Shown piece after piece: positions 23,735-32,439 of a stretch of 64,000 nucleotides of DNA. The notes under the pieces are model-generated. The model was not told where the DNA came from. It searched no databases and worked only from the letters and a program-made list of their open reading frames with translations. The stretch is from Collinsella aerofaciens (GTDB lineage: Bacteria > Actinomycetota > Coriobacteriia > Coriobacteriales > Coriobacteriaceae): NCBI RefSeq assembly GCF_015558785.1, contig NZ_JADMOP010000005.1, positions 62,001 through 126,000 on the forward strand, given 5' to 3'. Position 1 is the stretch's first letter, and each line of letters starts with the position of its first letter. The position numbers were made by a program, and so were the translations under genes.

Positions 23735-24646
23735 TTAAGCACGTGCTGTCTGGGCTATGCCAGCCTTGGAGCTTGCGCGTTTGCCGGCGAGTTCGCAAAA
23801 AATCGCGCCGCCGATGATAAGCGCGGCACCCATCAGGCGGACCGGTGTTATGGCTTCGCCCAAAAGGACGGCCGAGAACACGACGGCCGAAAGCGGCTCG
23901 AGGTAGCCGACGACCGCGACGGTCTGGACGGGCAGCTTGGCGACGGCACTAAAGTAGAGCAGGCAACCGATGCCGGTGTTGACGACGCCGAGCATGATGA
24001 CGGCGCGCCAATCAATACTGGCGGCGACGCCGGCGGACAGGAATGAGGGAACGCCCTGCGTGATGAGCGTGAGGACCAGCGCGGTCAAAAAGGCGGCGCT
24101 CACCTGGAGCGTGGAGTTCTCGAGGCCTTCGATGTGTGGCGCACCCTTGCTAGCGATGACCATCAGCGCATAGCAAAATGCCGAGGCGATACCGCAGACG
24201 ATACCCGCAATGGGCATATTGCCGCCTAGACCTTGTGCTGCAATGAGAAAAGCACCGCAGGCGACGGCGATAAACCCGGCGATTTTGCCGCCGGTCAGTT
24301 TTTCACCAAAGATGAGTGGGGAGAGCGCCATGACAATGATGGGGCCACAGTAGTACAGCAGCGAGGATACGCCGACGCCGATCGTCTGGTAGGCGCGGAA
24401 CAGAAAAATCCAGCTGGCGCCCAGCGCGGCTCCCGAGAGAAGGAGTGCTGCGGCTTCGCGGGGACGAGATGGCGCCTGCAGTTTATGGCGTTGGGTGATG
24501 GCAAGGATAGTGACAAGCGAGAGGGCGCCCAAAAACGTGCGCAGTAGCACGATATCGGAGCTCGGCAGTGCGATGGCGGCGGCGATGATGCCGTTGGAGC
24601 CAAACAATAGCAATGCTGCTAAGTACGTAAACAGTCCGTTGTTCAT
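23735..24646 (-). CDS. EamA/DMT-superfamily transporter
   Basis: The 303-residue protein has about ten hydrophobic helices in two EamA repeats; the first ends near LGGNMPIAG, and the second carries GYLEPLSAVVFSAVLLGE, the typical EamA helix-9 motif. Members export amino acids or other small metabolites; the substrate is unknown. It is divergent from the LysR gene at 24765, with a shared 118-bp gap that holds a palindrome, so it is probably that regulator's target. The ATG at 24646 follows GAGGGGATG. Confidence 0.88.
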   Translation of the reverse strand: MNNGLFTYLAALLLFGSNGIIAAAIALPSSDIVLLRTFLGALSLVTILAITQRHKLQAPSRPREAAALLLSGAALGASWIFLFRAYQTIGVGVSSLLYYCGPIIVMALSPLIFGEKLTGGKIAGFIAVACGAFLIAAQGLGGNMPIAGIVCGIASAFCYALMVIASKGAPHIEGLENSTLQVSAAFLTALVLTLITQGVPSFLSAGVAASIDWRAVIMLGVVNTGIGCLLYFSAVAKLPVQTVAVVGYLEPLSAVVFSAVLLGEAITPVRLMGAALIIGGAIFCELAGKRASSKAGIAQTARA

Positions 24647-24675
24647 GCGCTGACATCCCCTCTATATCCGAACAT

Positions 24676-24692
24676 GTTCACTATGGGTGAAC
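24676..24692. promoter_or_regulatory. Operator candidate in the EamA/LysR divergent gap
   Basis: GTTCAC-tatgg-GTGAAC is a 17-bp inverted repeat. A TATAAT at 24714-24719 on the plus strand is a good -10 box for the LysR gene, so the palindrome overlaps or abuts its -35 region, a common arrangement for autorepression. Confidence 0.6.
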
Positions 24693-24764
24693 TGGCTTTA
24701 GAAGAAAAGCGAATATAATGCATGGAAAACATGACAAAAACTCATGCAAGGGTGGGGACGTGCC

Positions 24765-25622
24765 GTGGAGGCCAATATCCAAAAGATGCAAGTGCTGCTC
24801 GAGACGGTGCGTGCCGGCAGCTTTACGCGTGCTGCAGAGCGCCTGAGCTATTCGCAGTCGGGCGTGAGCCACATGGTGGGCGACCTTGAGGCAGACTGGG
24901 GTTTTAAGGTGCTTGATCGCAGCCGCGAGGGCGTGGTGCTTTCTGCCGACGGGCGGCAGGTCATGCCGGCAGTCGAGGCGTTATGCGAAGAGTTTGGCCG
25001 CCTGCAGCGACGCGTGGACGAGATGCGAGGGCTCATGCGTGGCAAGATCTGCATCGGTACGTTTTCGAGCGTGGCGACCCACGTGCTGCCGCCGGTGATT
25101 GCGCGCTTTCGCGCCGATCACCCGGACGTCGATTACGAGTTGCTGATGGGCGATTACTCAGAGATTGAACAATGGGTGGCAGAGGGCCGCTGCGATCTGG
25201 GCTTTATCCCGCGTGAACCCCGAGAAAACGGCATGGCATCGCGGTCTTTGGTGCGCGACGAGTTGATGGCGGTAGTGCCGGCGGACTCTTTGCTTGCCAC
25301 GGCGGAGGTCGTTTCTCTTGCCGATTTAGCCAACGAGCAGTTTATTCTGCTAGAACGAGGCACCGATGATGAGATTACGCCGCTGTTTCGCCGCGCGGGC
25401 CTGGCGGTGCGCTCTAAGCTGTCGACCTGGGATGACTATGCGATTATGGCTATGGTCGAGGACGGCCTGGGCGTGAGCATTCTTCCCGCGCTCATCTTGC
25501 GCCGCTGCCAGTTCGATGTTGCCGTGCGCCCACTCGAGGGGCATCCCCATCGGCAGATCAACGCCATATATCGAACGGCCGATGTTTCGCTTGCTGCCGC
25601 CCGTTTCCTCGAATACCTCTAA
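24765..25622 (+). CDS. LysR-type transcriptional regulator divergent from an EamA transporter
   Basis: This 285-residue regulator has an N-terminal winged HTH (LLETVRAGSFTRAAERLSYS, then QSGVSHMVGDLE) and an effector-binding domain at about 90-285 (ICIGTFSSVATHVLPPVIAR onwards). The GTG at 24765 is preferred because it follows GGTGGGG by seven bases and puts the HTH at the usual place; ATG 24744 is possible. The divergent layout suggests it controls the EamA-type exporter and itself. The ligand is unknown. Confidence 0.9.
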   Translation: MEANIQKMQVLLETVRAGSFTRAAERLSYSQSGVSHMVGDLEADWGFKVLDRSREGVVLSADGRQVMPAVEALCEEFGRLQRRVDEMRGLMRGKICIGTFSSVATHVLPPVIARFRADHPDVDYELLMGDYSEIEQWVAEGRCDLGFIPREPRENGMASRSLVRDELMAVVPADSLLATAEVVSLADLANEQFILLERGTDDEITPLFRRAGLAVRSKLSTWDDYAIMAMVEDGLGVSILPALILRRCQFDVAVRPLEGHPHRQINAIYRTADVSLAAARFLEYL

Positions 25623-25682
25623 ACGTGTGCGTGTCATTGTCCGCTTTGGGCAAATCTCAGAGTCCGGCGCATTTTCTTATGA

Positions 25683-25763
25683 AATTGAACTTCCCGATAA
25701 TGCGCCGCGCTATACTGCTGCCTAAATTGAACCCAGGTTCAATTCGTGTTCTATAAATTGAAC
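25683..25763. promoter_or_regulatory. AATTGAAC operator cluster and promoter of the HTH-aminotransferase gene
   Basis: The core is a 20-bp perfect palindrome, AATTGAACC-CA-GGTTCAATT (25725-25744). Two more AATTGAAC half-sites are at 25683-25690 and 25756-25763, giving four in all. A TATACT at 25711-25716 is a likely -10 box, so the palindrome covers the probable start of transcription. The following gene begins with an HTH domain and is a candidate for autoregulation. Confidence 0.7.
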
Positions 25764-25784
25764 TTTGCCAGCAAGGAGGTTCTA

Positions 25785-27305
25785 GTGGCCCAAGAGACGT
25801 TTAGCGATCGCCTGCGACAGACTATGTCCAATCGCGACGTTCGCCAGTCGGACGTAATCCGCGCATCGGAGATGCTCGGCAAAAAACTCGGCAAGAGTCA
25901 GATGAGCCAATATGTGAGCGGCAAGACGATTCCGCGGCGCGATGTGGCTGAGCTGCTCGCCCGTATTTTGGAGGTCGATGTTACCTGGCTGCTCGCCGGC
26001 GACGCCGATCAAGGCGAGGCATCATCACCCCGCAACGATTCCAAGCCCGAACCCCATCCCTCAGCTCAAATTGCAAGGAGCACCACCATGCGTACTTTTT
26101 CTAAATCCACCAAACTCGACAACGTCCTGTATGACGTGCGCGGTCCCGTCGTCGACGAGGCCGCCCGTATGGAGGACGAGGGCGAGCGCATCCTCAAGCT
26201 CAATATCGGCAACCCGGCGCCCTTCGGTTTCCGCACACCCGATGAGGTCATCAAGGACATGCGCCAGCAGCTGCCCGACTGCGAAGGCTATTCCAACTCG
26301 CGTGGCCTGTTCTCCGCGCGCAAGGCGATCATGCAGTATTCGCAGATCAAGGGCCTGCCCAACGTTCAGATGGAGCATATCTACACGGGCAACGGCGTGT
26401 CCGAGCTCATTCAGCTTTCGATGAACGCGCTGCTCGACAACGGCGACGAGATTCTGATCCCCAGCCCCGACTATCCGCTCTGGACGGCGTGCGCAACCCT
26501 TGCCGGCGGTCATCCCGTACATTATCTGTGTGATGAGCAGGCGGATTGGTATCCCGACTTGGAGGATATGGAGTCCAAGATTACGAGTGCGACCAAAGCC
26601 CTCGTCATCATCAACCCCAACAACCCCACGGGTTCTGTCTATCCGCGCGAGGTGCTCGAGGGCATCGTCGAGATTGCGCGCAGGCATCAGCTGATGATCT
26701 TTGCCGATGAGATCTACGACCGCCTGTGCATGGACGGCTACGAGCACGTCTCGATTGCCTCGCTCGCCCCCGACCTGCCCTGCGTTACCTTTAGCGGTCT
26801 GTCCAAGTCTCACATGATTGCGGGCTATCGTATTGGCTGGATGGTGCTTTCGGGCAACCAGCGCTGCATGAGCGACTTCATCATGGGCGTCAACATGCTC
26901 TCGAACATGCGCCTGTGCTCCAACGTGCCGGCTCAGTCGATCGTTCAGACGGCACTCGGTGGTCATCAGTCCGTTAACGACTACATCCGTCCCGGCGGCC
27001 GTGTCTACGAGCAGCGCAACTTTGTGTATGAGGCGCTCAACAAGATTGACGGCATCTCGGTGGTTAAGCCGCGTGCGGCGTTCTACATCTTCCCCAAGAT
27101 GGATGTGAAGAAGTTCAACATCACCGATGATGAGCAGTTTGCCCTCGACCTGCTGCACGAGAAGAAGATTCTGATCACGCGCGGCGGCGGCTTTAACTGG
27201 GCCGAGCCCGATCACTTCCGCATCGTGTACCTGCCGCGCATGGAAGTACTCAAAGAGTCCCTCGAAGACCTCGCCGACTTCTTTGACCATTACCGCCAAT
27301 CGTAG
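25785..27305 (+). CDS. HTH (XRE-type)-aminotransferase fusion, AlaA-like PLP enzyme
   Basis: In this 506-residue protein residues about 1-75 form a Cro/C1-type HTH (FSDRLRQTMSNRDVRQSDVI, then KSQMSQYVSGKTIPRRDVAE, then VDVTWLL). After a short polar linker, about 100-506 is a class I aminotransferase close to AlaA/alanine-synthesizing enzymes. It has KLNIGNPAPFGF, YTGNGVSELIQL, INPNNPTGSVY, FADEIYDRL and the PLP lysine in FSGLSKSHMIAGYRIGW. It likely interconverts alanine/pyruvate with glutamate/2-oxoglutarate (family knowledge). The GTG at 25785 follows AAGGAGG. The order HTH then aminotransferase resembles MocR proteins, but the DNA-binding domain is XRE type, not GntR. Four AATTGAAC sites sit directly upstream. 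Confidence 0.9.
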   Translation: MAQETFSDRLRQTMSNRDVRQSDVIRASEMLGKKLGKSQMSQYVSGKTIPRRDVAELLARILEVDVTWLLAGDADQGEASSPRNDSKPEPHPSAQIARSTTMRTFSKSTKLDNVLYDVRGPVVDEAARMEDEGERILKLNIGNPAPFGFRTPDEVIKDMRQQLPDCEGYSNSRGLFSARKAIMQYSQIKGLPNVQMEHIYTGNGVSELIQLSMNALLDNGDEILIPSPDYPLWTACATLAGGHPVHYLCDEQADWYPDLEDMESKITSATKALVIINPNNPTGSVYPREVLEGIVEIARRHQLMIFADEIYDRLCMDGYEHVSIASLAPDLPCVTFSGLSKSHMIAGYRIGWMVLSGNQRCMSDFIMGVNMLSNMRLCSNVPAQSIVQTALGGHQSVNDYIRPGGRVYEQRNFVYEALNKIDGISVVKPRAAFYIFPKMDVKKFNITDDEQFALDLLHEKKILITRGGGFNWAEPDHFRIVYLPRMEVLKESLEDLADFFDHYRQS

Positions 27306-27365
27306 GGGATTAGGTGCCTGCCGCCGCAAGAATCGAGGCGTCGCAGGATAGACATACGACAGCGA

Positions 27366-27465
27366 GCGAGCCGCATTTGCGCCAAGGTGACGTGAAATGA
27401 GAGGGCGCTGACCTTCTGGTCGCGCCCTCGAAATTGAACGTCAGATTGGCGTGAATGCGGCTCGC
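27366..27465. repeat. Long imperfect hairpin (100 bp)
   Basis: The left half GCGAGCCGCATTTGCGCCAA, continuing to GAGGGCGC, pairs with the right half, which read in reverse complement begins GCGAGCCGCATTCACGCCAA and ends in GAGGGCGC. It lies between the aminotransferase and the convergent deformylase gene and may terminate both. Its construction resembles the 20050-20158 hairpin, though the sequence is different. Confidence 0.75.
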
Positions 27466-27477
27466 GCAGCGTCAAGT

Positions 27478-27505
27478 GGTCCGCCGTTCGGTAGAACGGC
27501 GGAAC
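27478..27505 (-). terminator. Hairpin at the end of the peptide deformylase gene
   Basis: CCGCCGTTC and GAACGGCGG pair around ggta; the stem touches the deformylase TAG stop. No clear T-run follows on the minus strand. Confidence 0.6.
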
Positions 27506-27915
27506 TAAATAACAATCCCGTTGCAGTGGTCGATTTCGTGCTGGATGATTTCGGCGGTGTAGCCCGAGAAGTTTTTGATGCGGTGGACGAAGTTCTCGTC
27601 CAAATACTCCACCTTAATGCGGCGATAGCGGGTACAGGGACGCTCGCCGATCAGCGAGAGACATCCTTCGCTCGTCTGATAGGCATTGACCTGCTCAAGA
27701 ATTTGAGGGTTGTACATCAGGAGTGTCCTGTTGCCGTCCTTTACGCAGATGATGCGTTTGCGCACGCCGATCATGTTGGCGGCGAGGCCCACGCACTCGT
27801 GCTCATGCTCGTGGAGTGTATCCAGGAGGTCCTGCCCGGTCGCGGCATCGTCGGGTCCCGCGTCTTCGGAAGGCAGGCGCAAAAAGAACTCGGATTTCAT
27901 GATGGGCTTAATCAT
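27505..27915 (-). CDS. def: Peptide deformylase
   Basis: This 136-residue protein has all three deformylase motifs: CVGLAANMIGV (motif 1, with Met where Gln is usual), SEGCLSL (motif 2) and QHEIDHCNGIVI (motif 3, intact HExxH). It removes the formyl group from initiator methionine. The GLAANM variant occurs in the short deformylases of anaerobes, as far as I recall. The ATG at 27915 follows GAGGAG; the frame extends upstream without a ribosome-binding site. It is divergent from the MFS gene. Together with the defective homologue at 19636-20055 it makes two deformylase-fold genes 7.5 kb apart. Confidence 0.9.
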   Translation of the reverse strand: MIKPIMKSEFFLRLPSEDAGPDDAATGQDLLDTLHEHEHECVGLAANMIGVRKRIICVKDGNRTLLMYNPQILEQVNAYQTSEGCLSLIGERPCTRYRRIKVEYLDENFVHRIKNFSGYTAEIIQHEIDHCNGIVI

Positions 27916-28120
27916 GGCGGGCTCCTCATGTCTCATGCTTTCGTGGACTTTTAATAATAGCGCGGAAGGAAAGCTGTGCGTCCGCGTTACAATCTTTCGA
28001 CGTTGGACCATGTTGTCAGACTCGTCGTGTACGGCGTCTGGCGTAAGTCTAGGGCTCATTTTTCGCCCTGGGCTGTTCCTCTGGGGCGATGCAACTGTCG
28101 TTCCAAGAGGAAGGAAATGC

Positions 28121-29536
28121 ATGGGGAGCAAATCTCAGCAACAAGTTCAAGTAACGCCATCGGCCACTGCGGCGCTTCTCGTCGTTATGTATATTGCGGC
28201 CTTTGTTGCCGCGTTTAACGAGAACATCATTAACGTGGCGTTGCACGACATTATGGCGGCCTTTTCGGTGAGTGCCACCACGGCGCAGTGGCTCGTCTCG
28301 GGCTACATGATTGTGACGTCGATCTTTACGGCCATCATGGCCTTCCTGTCCGGCCGTTTCTCGACGCGCAAGCTGTTGTTTTTCGCATGCGGATGTATGG
28401 TCGCCGGCGAAGTCCTGTGTCTGATCGCTCCGTCGTTTAGCGTTTTGCTGCCAAGTCGTATTTTACAGGCTGCGGGATCGGGCATCTTATTTCCGCTCAT
28501 GATGAACGTGGTGCTGCCTTGCGCCCCGCGCGAGAAGCTCGGTCTGTATCTGAGCCTGGGTGGTGCCTGCATTACGCTAGGGCCGGCGTTTGGACCTGTG
28601 ATCAGCGGTCTTATGTGCACGTTGTTTGGCTGGAGGGCGGTGTTCGTAGTGCCGCTGGTGGCCGGCATTGTGGTCGCTGCGGCGGGCGTAAAGCTTGTTC
28701 AGAATGTCGGAGAGCGCTCGAACACCACGCTTGATATTCTGTCGGTTGTTTTGCTCGCCGCCGGCATTACGGCATTTGTGTATTCCGTAGGCGAGTTCTC
28801 GACCAATCTGATTGCCGGCATCGTGACGCTTATCGCCGCCATTGTGCTGCTCGGCCTGTTTGCGGCCCGCCAGCTCAAACTCGAGCATCCGGTGCTTAAC
28901 GTGCGTCCCATGGCGAGCGTTCGTTTTTGGCCTGCGTGCCTGCTTGTGGTGGTGTCGATGATGACGACGTTCTCGATGAGCGTTTTGTTGCCGCTCTATT
29001 TTGAGGGCGCATACGGCATGACCGCACTTGTTGCGGGCTTGCTCATTTTGCCGGCGATTGCCTGTAACGCCGTGACCTCGATTGTGGGCGGACGCGTGAT
29101 GGACGCCCGTGGCGCATGGCCGCTGCTGCCGGTCGGCTTTGCCCTGATTGCCGTGGGGCAGACTGCCATCTCGATGACGGCGGCGAGTATGAACATCGGC
29201 GTCGTTGTGGCGCTGACCGTTGTGGTGTATGCCGGAGTCGGTTTGGTGCTGAGCCCCTCGCAAACGGCCGGATTGGAGACGCTGCCTGCCGCTGAACATC
29301 CTCACGGAACGGCATTGCTTAACACGTGGAACATGATTGCCGCATCGTTTGGCCCGTCCCTGTTTATCGGCCTGCTCTCGAGTTCTGCAGCGACTGCCGG
29401 CGCGGCTGGCGCTGCGACCGACGTTGCCCAGGCGATTGGATTTGCAACTGCCGTGCGCGTGGCGGCCGTGATTGCCGTGGTCGGGTTCGTGGCGTCGCTG
29501 GTGTACGCTCGTCGCGAGTCGCACATGTCGCATTAA
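28121..29536 (+). CDS. MFS transporter, DHA2 (14-TM multidrug efflux) family
   Basis: The 471-residue membrane protein matches LmrB/EmrB-like exporters: FNENIINVALHDIM (motif D1), QWLVSGYMI, FLSGRFSTRKLLFFACG (motif A), PSRILQAAGSGILFPLMMNV (motif B), LGGACITLGPAFGPVISG (motif C) and 13-14 predicted helices. It probably exports drugs or amphipathic compounds such as bile acids; the substrate cannot be read from sequence. The ATG at 28121 follows AGGAAGG; the open frame further upstream overlaps the divergent deformylase gene. A TACAAT at 27988-27993 may be the -10 box. Confidence 0.9.
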   Translation: MGSKSQQQVQVTPSATAALLVVMYIAAFVAAFNENIINVALHDIMAAFSVSATTAQWLVSGYMIVTSIFTAIMAFLSGRFSTRKLLFFACGCMVAGEVLCLIAPSFSVLLPSRILQAAGSGILFPLMMNVVLPCAPREKLGLYLSLGGACITLGPAFGPVISGLMCTLFGWRAVFVVPLVAGIVVAAAGVKLVQNVGERSNTTLDILSVVLLAAGITAFVYSVGEFSTNLIAGIVTLIAAIVLLGLFAARQLKLEHPVLNVRPMASVRFWPACLLVVVSMMTTFSMSVLLPLYFEGAYGMTALVAGLLILPAIACNAVTSIVGGRVMDARGAWPLLPVGFALIAVGQTAISMTAASMNIGVVVALTVVVYAGVGLVLSPSQTAGLETLPAAEHPHGTALLNTWNMIAASFGPSLFIGLLSSSAATAGAAGAATDVAQAIGFATAVRVAAVIAVVGFVASLVYARRESHMSH

Positions 29537-29688
29537 TGTGTGCACATAGATTCTGCAGCTAGATTAGATGACGACACCATAAACTAATGGACGTTTTGCC
29601 GAGAGGCATGAATGTTTAAAGCGCAAAGAGTGCGCGACGGGCCCCGCGAATGGGGCGATGATGCCCGAGAGGGCCAAGAAGGAGTCTC

Positions 29689-30600
29689 ATGTCCGAGAAC
29701 GAAGAGATCATGAACGAGACCGAGAACGAGACCATGGCTGCCGAGGTTGAGGCAGTCGAGACCGTGGAGACCGAAGCTGCCGAGGTTGAGGCTGCTGACG
29801 AGGTTTCCGACGAGGAGGAGGCCGAGGTTGTCGAGGCCGCCGTTGATTACGATGACGAAGAGCTGATGGACAAGATGCAGAAGGCCGCCCGCCTGCTGCG
29901 TAGCCGTCGCTTTGCTATTTCCAAGGAGGAGGAGGCCAAGGCCGAGCGCATGGCGAACATCGAGCGCGCCATCAAGCTTCTTGACCTCAAGCCCAAGATG
30001 GAGCAGAAGGAAATGTCCGACCTGCTGGGCATGCGCCTCCGTGAGCTCGATGGCCTGATGGCCGAGGCCGAGGCCGCCGATCTGGTCGGCCGCATCGACG
30101 ACGCCGAGGGCGATATGCGCAAGATCGTCGTCTTCGCTGCCGAGGATGCCGCTGAGGGCCTGGTCGAGCTTGCCAACAAGAAGGAGAAGCTCCTGCCCGA
30201 GCTTTCTTACGAGGAGGCCACCGAGCTGATGGCCGCTCTCGATAAGGTTATCGCTCCGCTCGTCGCCATGGGCCTGGACGAGGACCGCGGTCCTCGCGGC
30301 GGTCGTGACGATCGCGGTGGCCGCGGTGGCGATCGCGGCGGCCGTGGCGGCTTTGGTGACCGCGGCGGCCGTGGCGGTGACCGTGGCGGCCGCGGTGGCG
30401 ATCGCGGTGGCCGCGGCGGCTTTGGTGACCGTGGCGGCGACCGTGGCGGTCGCGGCGGCTTTGGTGGCAACCGTGGTGGCTATGGCGACCGCGGCGGCAA
30501 CCGTGGCGGCTTCGGCGGCAACCGTGGTAACGACCGCGGCGGTCGCGGTGGCGACCGTGGCGGCCGCAACGGCGGCGGCTTCCGCGGCAACCGCTTCTAG
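29689..30600 (+). CDS. RGG-repeat protein with acidic N-terminus and helical/winged-helix-like middle
   Basis: This 303-residue protein has three parts. Residues 1-55 are strongly acidic (Glu, Asp, Ala). Residues about 56-190 are helical, and LLGMRLRELDGLMAEAEAAD looks like part of a winged helix. Residues about 200-303 are almost only Arg-Gly-Gly units with Asp, Asn and Phe (DRGGRGG, GGFGGNRGG). RGG boxes bind RNA and favour condensates in eukaryotic proteins, and similar tails occur on some bacterial RNA-binding proteins; a role in RNA or ribosome handling is inferred. I do not recognise a named family. The ATG at 29689 follows AAGGAG. A G+C-rich leader with a GCCCC/GGGGC hairpin (about 29641-29658) precedes it. 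Confidence 0.8.
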   Translation: MSENEEIMNETENETMAAEVEAVETVETEAAEVEAADEVSDEEEAEVVEAAVDYDDEELMDKMQKAARLLRSRRFAISKEEEAKAERMANIERAIKLLDLKPKMEQKEMSDLLGMRLRELDGLMAEAEAADLVGRIDDAEGDMRKIVVFAAEDAAEGLVELANKKEKLLPELSYEEATELMAALDKVIAPLVAMGLDEDRGPRGGRDDRGGRGGDRGGRGGFGDRGGRGGDRGGRGGDRGGRGGFGDRGGDRGGRGGFGGNRGGYGDRGGNRGGFGGNRGNDRGGRGGDRGGRNGGGFRGNRF

Positions 30601-30604
30601 TTGG

Positions 30605-30632
30605 GTTACGCGGTTTTACCAAACCGCGTAAC
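30605..30632. terminator. Hairpin after the RGG-repeat gene
   Basis: GTTACGCGGTTT and AAACCGCGTAAC pair perfectly around tacc, five bases past the stop codon. The T-run is poor. Confidence 0.7.
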
Positions 30633-30708
30633 TAGTTGTCGCTCTGGTGGGCGCTCGCTGCCGGTGCCAAAACATCGGCATTGCCTTGATCCAGACCTGC
30701 TAAAAGAT

Positions 30709-30762
30709 AGTCGTTGGGGACGTTCTTGTTTGACTAGTCGTTTAAGAACGTCCCCAACGACT
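30709..30762. repeat. Intergenic palindrome with 19-base arms
   Basis: The arms AGTCGTTGGGGACGTTCTT and AAGAACGTCCCCAACGACT are perfect complements around a 16-base loop. The GGGGAC in the arm recalls the short hairpin family. It lies between the RGG gene and pdxT with another palindrome 10 bases further on. Confidence 0.8.
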
Positions 30763-30771
30763 ACATAGCAT

Positions 30772-30835
30772 GAGAGTGGATAATCTCCCGGTTTGAGCCT
30801 GCATCCAAGCTTATAGTGGGAGATTATCCACTCTC
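30772..30835. repeat. Intergenic palindrome with 18-base arms
   Basis: GAGAGTGGATAATCTCCC and GGGAGATTATCCACTCTC pair perfectly around a 28-base loop. It ends 14 bases before the pdxT stop and may terminate that convergent gene. Confidence 0.8.
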
Positions 30836-30848
30836 GTTTCTGTTCTGC

Positions 30849-31436
30849 CTACATTTGTAGGAACAGTTCGTGGAGGCGGGTGTCTTCGTCGAGTTCGGGG
30901 TGGAAGGTTACGCCGAGCTGGTTGCCCTGGCGCGCGGCGACGATACGGCCGTCGACTTTCGCTAAGGCCTTTGCGTCGCCGTGGACCTCGACGATGCGGG
31001 GCGCGCGGATAAACGTCAGCGGCACTTCACCGTCGATGCCAGCTACCTGCCCCTTGGTTCGAAAACTGCCGAGCTGCCTGCCGTAGGCATTGCGCTCAAC
31101 GAGCACATCCATGGTTGCCAGGCGCGGCGTGCCCTTATCGTCATGGGCGGCAAGGTCGTGAGCCAGCAGAATCAGGCCGGCGCAGGTGCCCAGGACGGGC
31201 ATGCCTTCAACAATGCGGGTGCGAAGCTCTTCGAGCATGCCCAACTCATCTAGCAGCTTCCCTTGAACGGTAGACTCGCCGCCGGGAAGTACCAGACGGT
31301 CAAAATCCTGCTTTAAATCAGCCGCCTGCCTCAGCTCAATACAGCGCGCGCCCAGCTCGGATAGTCTTGCCTCGTGCTCGGCAAATGCGCCTTGGACCGC
31401 CAGCACGGCGACCGTTTGGTCTGCATAATCGCTCAT
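30849..31436 (-). CDS. pdxT: Pyridoxal 5'-phosphate synthase glutaminase subunit PdxT
   Basis: The 195-residue class I glutaminase starts VAVLAVQGAFAEHEARL. LVLPGGESTVQGKLL and the nucleophile cysteine in GTCAGLILLA follow, with the His-Glu of the triad in VTFHPELDED. It releases ammonia from glutamine for PdxS. The ATG at 31436 follows AAAGGA, 20 bases after the pdxS stop, so the two form an operon pdxS-pdxT. Control by the divergent PdxR is likely. Confidence 0.95.
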   Translation of the reverse strand: MSDYADQTVAVLAVQGAFAEHEARLSELGARCIELRQAADLKQDFDRLVLPGGESTVQGKLLDELGMLEELRTRIVEGMPVLGTCAGLILLAHDLAAHDDKGTPRLATMDVLVERNAYGRQLGSFRTKGQVAGIDGEVPLTFIRAPRIVEVHGDAKALAKVDGRIVAARQGNQLGVTFHPELDEDTRLHELFLQM

Positions 31437-31456
31437 GTGCGATCCTTTCTGCTGGA

Positions 31457-32347
31457 CTAGCGCCCGCGCTCTTCCATGATAATCTCGATCTCGTCGGCGT
31501 TGATGCCCACCATGGCCTCGCCCAGGTCCTCTGAAAGCTCGGCAATGAGCTTGGCATCGGTGAAGTTTGCCACGGCCTTGACGATGGCGGCTGCGCGCTT
31601 GGCGGGGTCGCCGCTCTTAAAGATGCCCGAGCCGACAAACACGCCTTCGGCGCCCAGCTGCATCATCAGCGCGGCGTCGGCGGGGGTCGCTACGCCGCCG
31701 GCGGCAAAGTTCACGACGGGAAGCTTACCCGTGGCATGGACCTCGCGCACCAGCTCGACCGGAACCTGCAGTTGCTTGGCTGCCTCAAAGAGCTCGTCGT
31801 TGCGCAGGGCAACAACGTCACGGATCTGCTTTTGGATCTTGCGCATGTGACGCACGGCCTGAACGACGTCGCCCGTACCCGGCTCACCCTTGGTGCGAAT
31901 CATCGTGGCGCCTTCGGCAACACGGCGCAGCGCCTCGCCCAGATCACGGGCGCCGCAGACAAACGGCACGTCAAACTGGGTCTTGTCGATGTGATAGACG
32001 TCATCGGCAGGGGAGAGAACCTCGGACTCATCGATGTAGTCGATCTCGATGGCCTGCAGGACCTGCGCCTCGACGATGTGACCGATGCGGCACTTGGCCA
32101 TGACGGGGATGGAGACGGCCTCCTGGATGCCCTTGATCATCTTGGGGTCGCTCATGCGCGAGACGCCGCCTGCGGCACGGATGTCGGCCGGGATGCGCTC
32201 GAGGGCCATGACGGCGCAGGCGCCTGCCTCCTCGGCGATGCGTGCCTGCTCGGGCGTGGTAACGTCCATGATGACGCCGCCCTTGAGCATCTGCGCGAGC
32301 TCGCGATTGAGTTTGACGCGGTCGGCCTTGCTGTTCTGTTCTGCCAT
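31457..32347 (-). CDS. pdxS: Pyridoxal 5'-phosphate synthase lyase subunit PdxS
   Basis: The 296-residue TIM barrel contains [74 protein letters not shown] and [20 protein letters not shown], all PdxS signatures, with the Schiff-base lysines expected in the second and fourth. It builds PLP from ribose 5-phosphate, glyceraldehyde 3-phosphate and ammonia from PdxT. The ATG at 32347 follows AAGGGAG. The longer frame upstream is not used. Confidence 0.97.
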   Translation of the reverse strand: MAEQNSKADRVKLNRELAQMLKGGVIMDVTTPEQARIAEEAGACAVMALERIPADIRAAGGVSRMSDPKMIKGIQEAVSIPVMAKCRIGHIVEAQVLQAIEIDYIDESEVLSPADDVYHIDKTQFDVPFVCGARDLGEALRRVAEGATMIRTKGEPGTGDVVQAVRHMRKIQKQIRDVVALRNDELFEAAKQLQVPVELVREVHATGKLPVVNFAAGGVATPADAALMMQLGAEGVFVGSGIFKSGDPAKRAAAIVKAVANFTDAKLIAELSEDLGEAMVGINADEIEIIMEERGR

Positions 32348-32439
32348 GGTTGCTCCCTTGGTTGGCATGTGCATTGCTTGACGGAACATCCTATCGGGGA
32401 GCTGGGTATGACAAAATACTCAGTTTTCGAGATAATTAC

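Noticed and set aside
30290-30590. Regular DNA repeats that could suggest a CRISPR or tandem array
   Set aside because: They are codons for the RGG tail of an intact gene, with no unique spacers.
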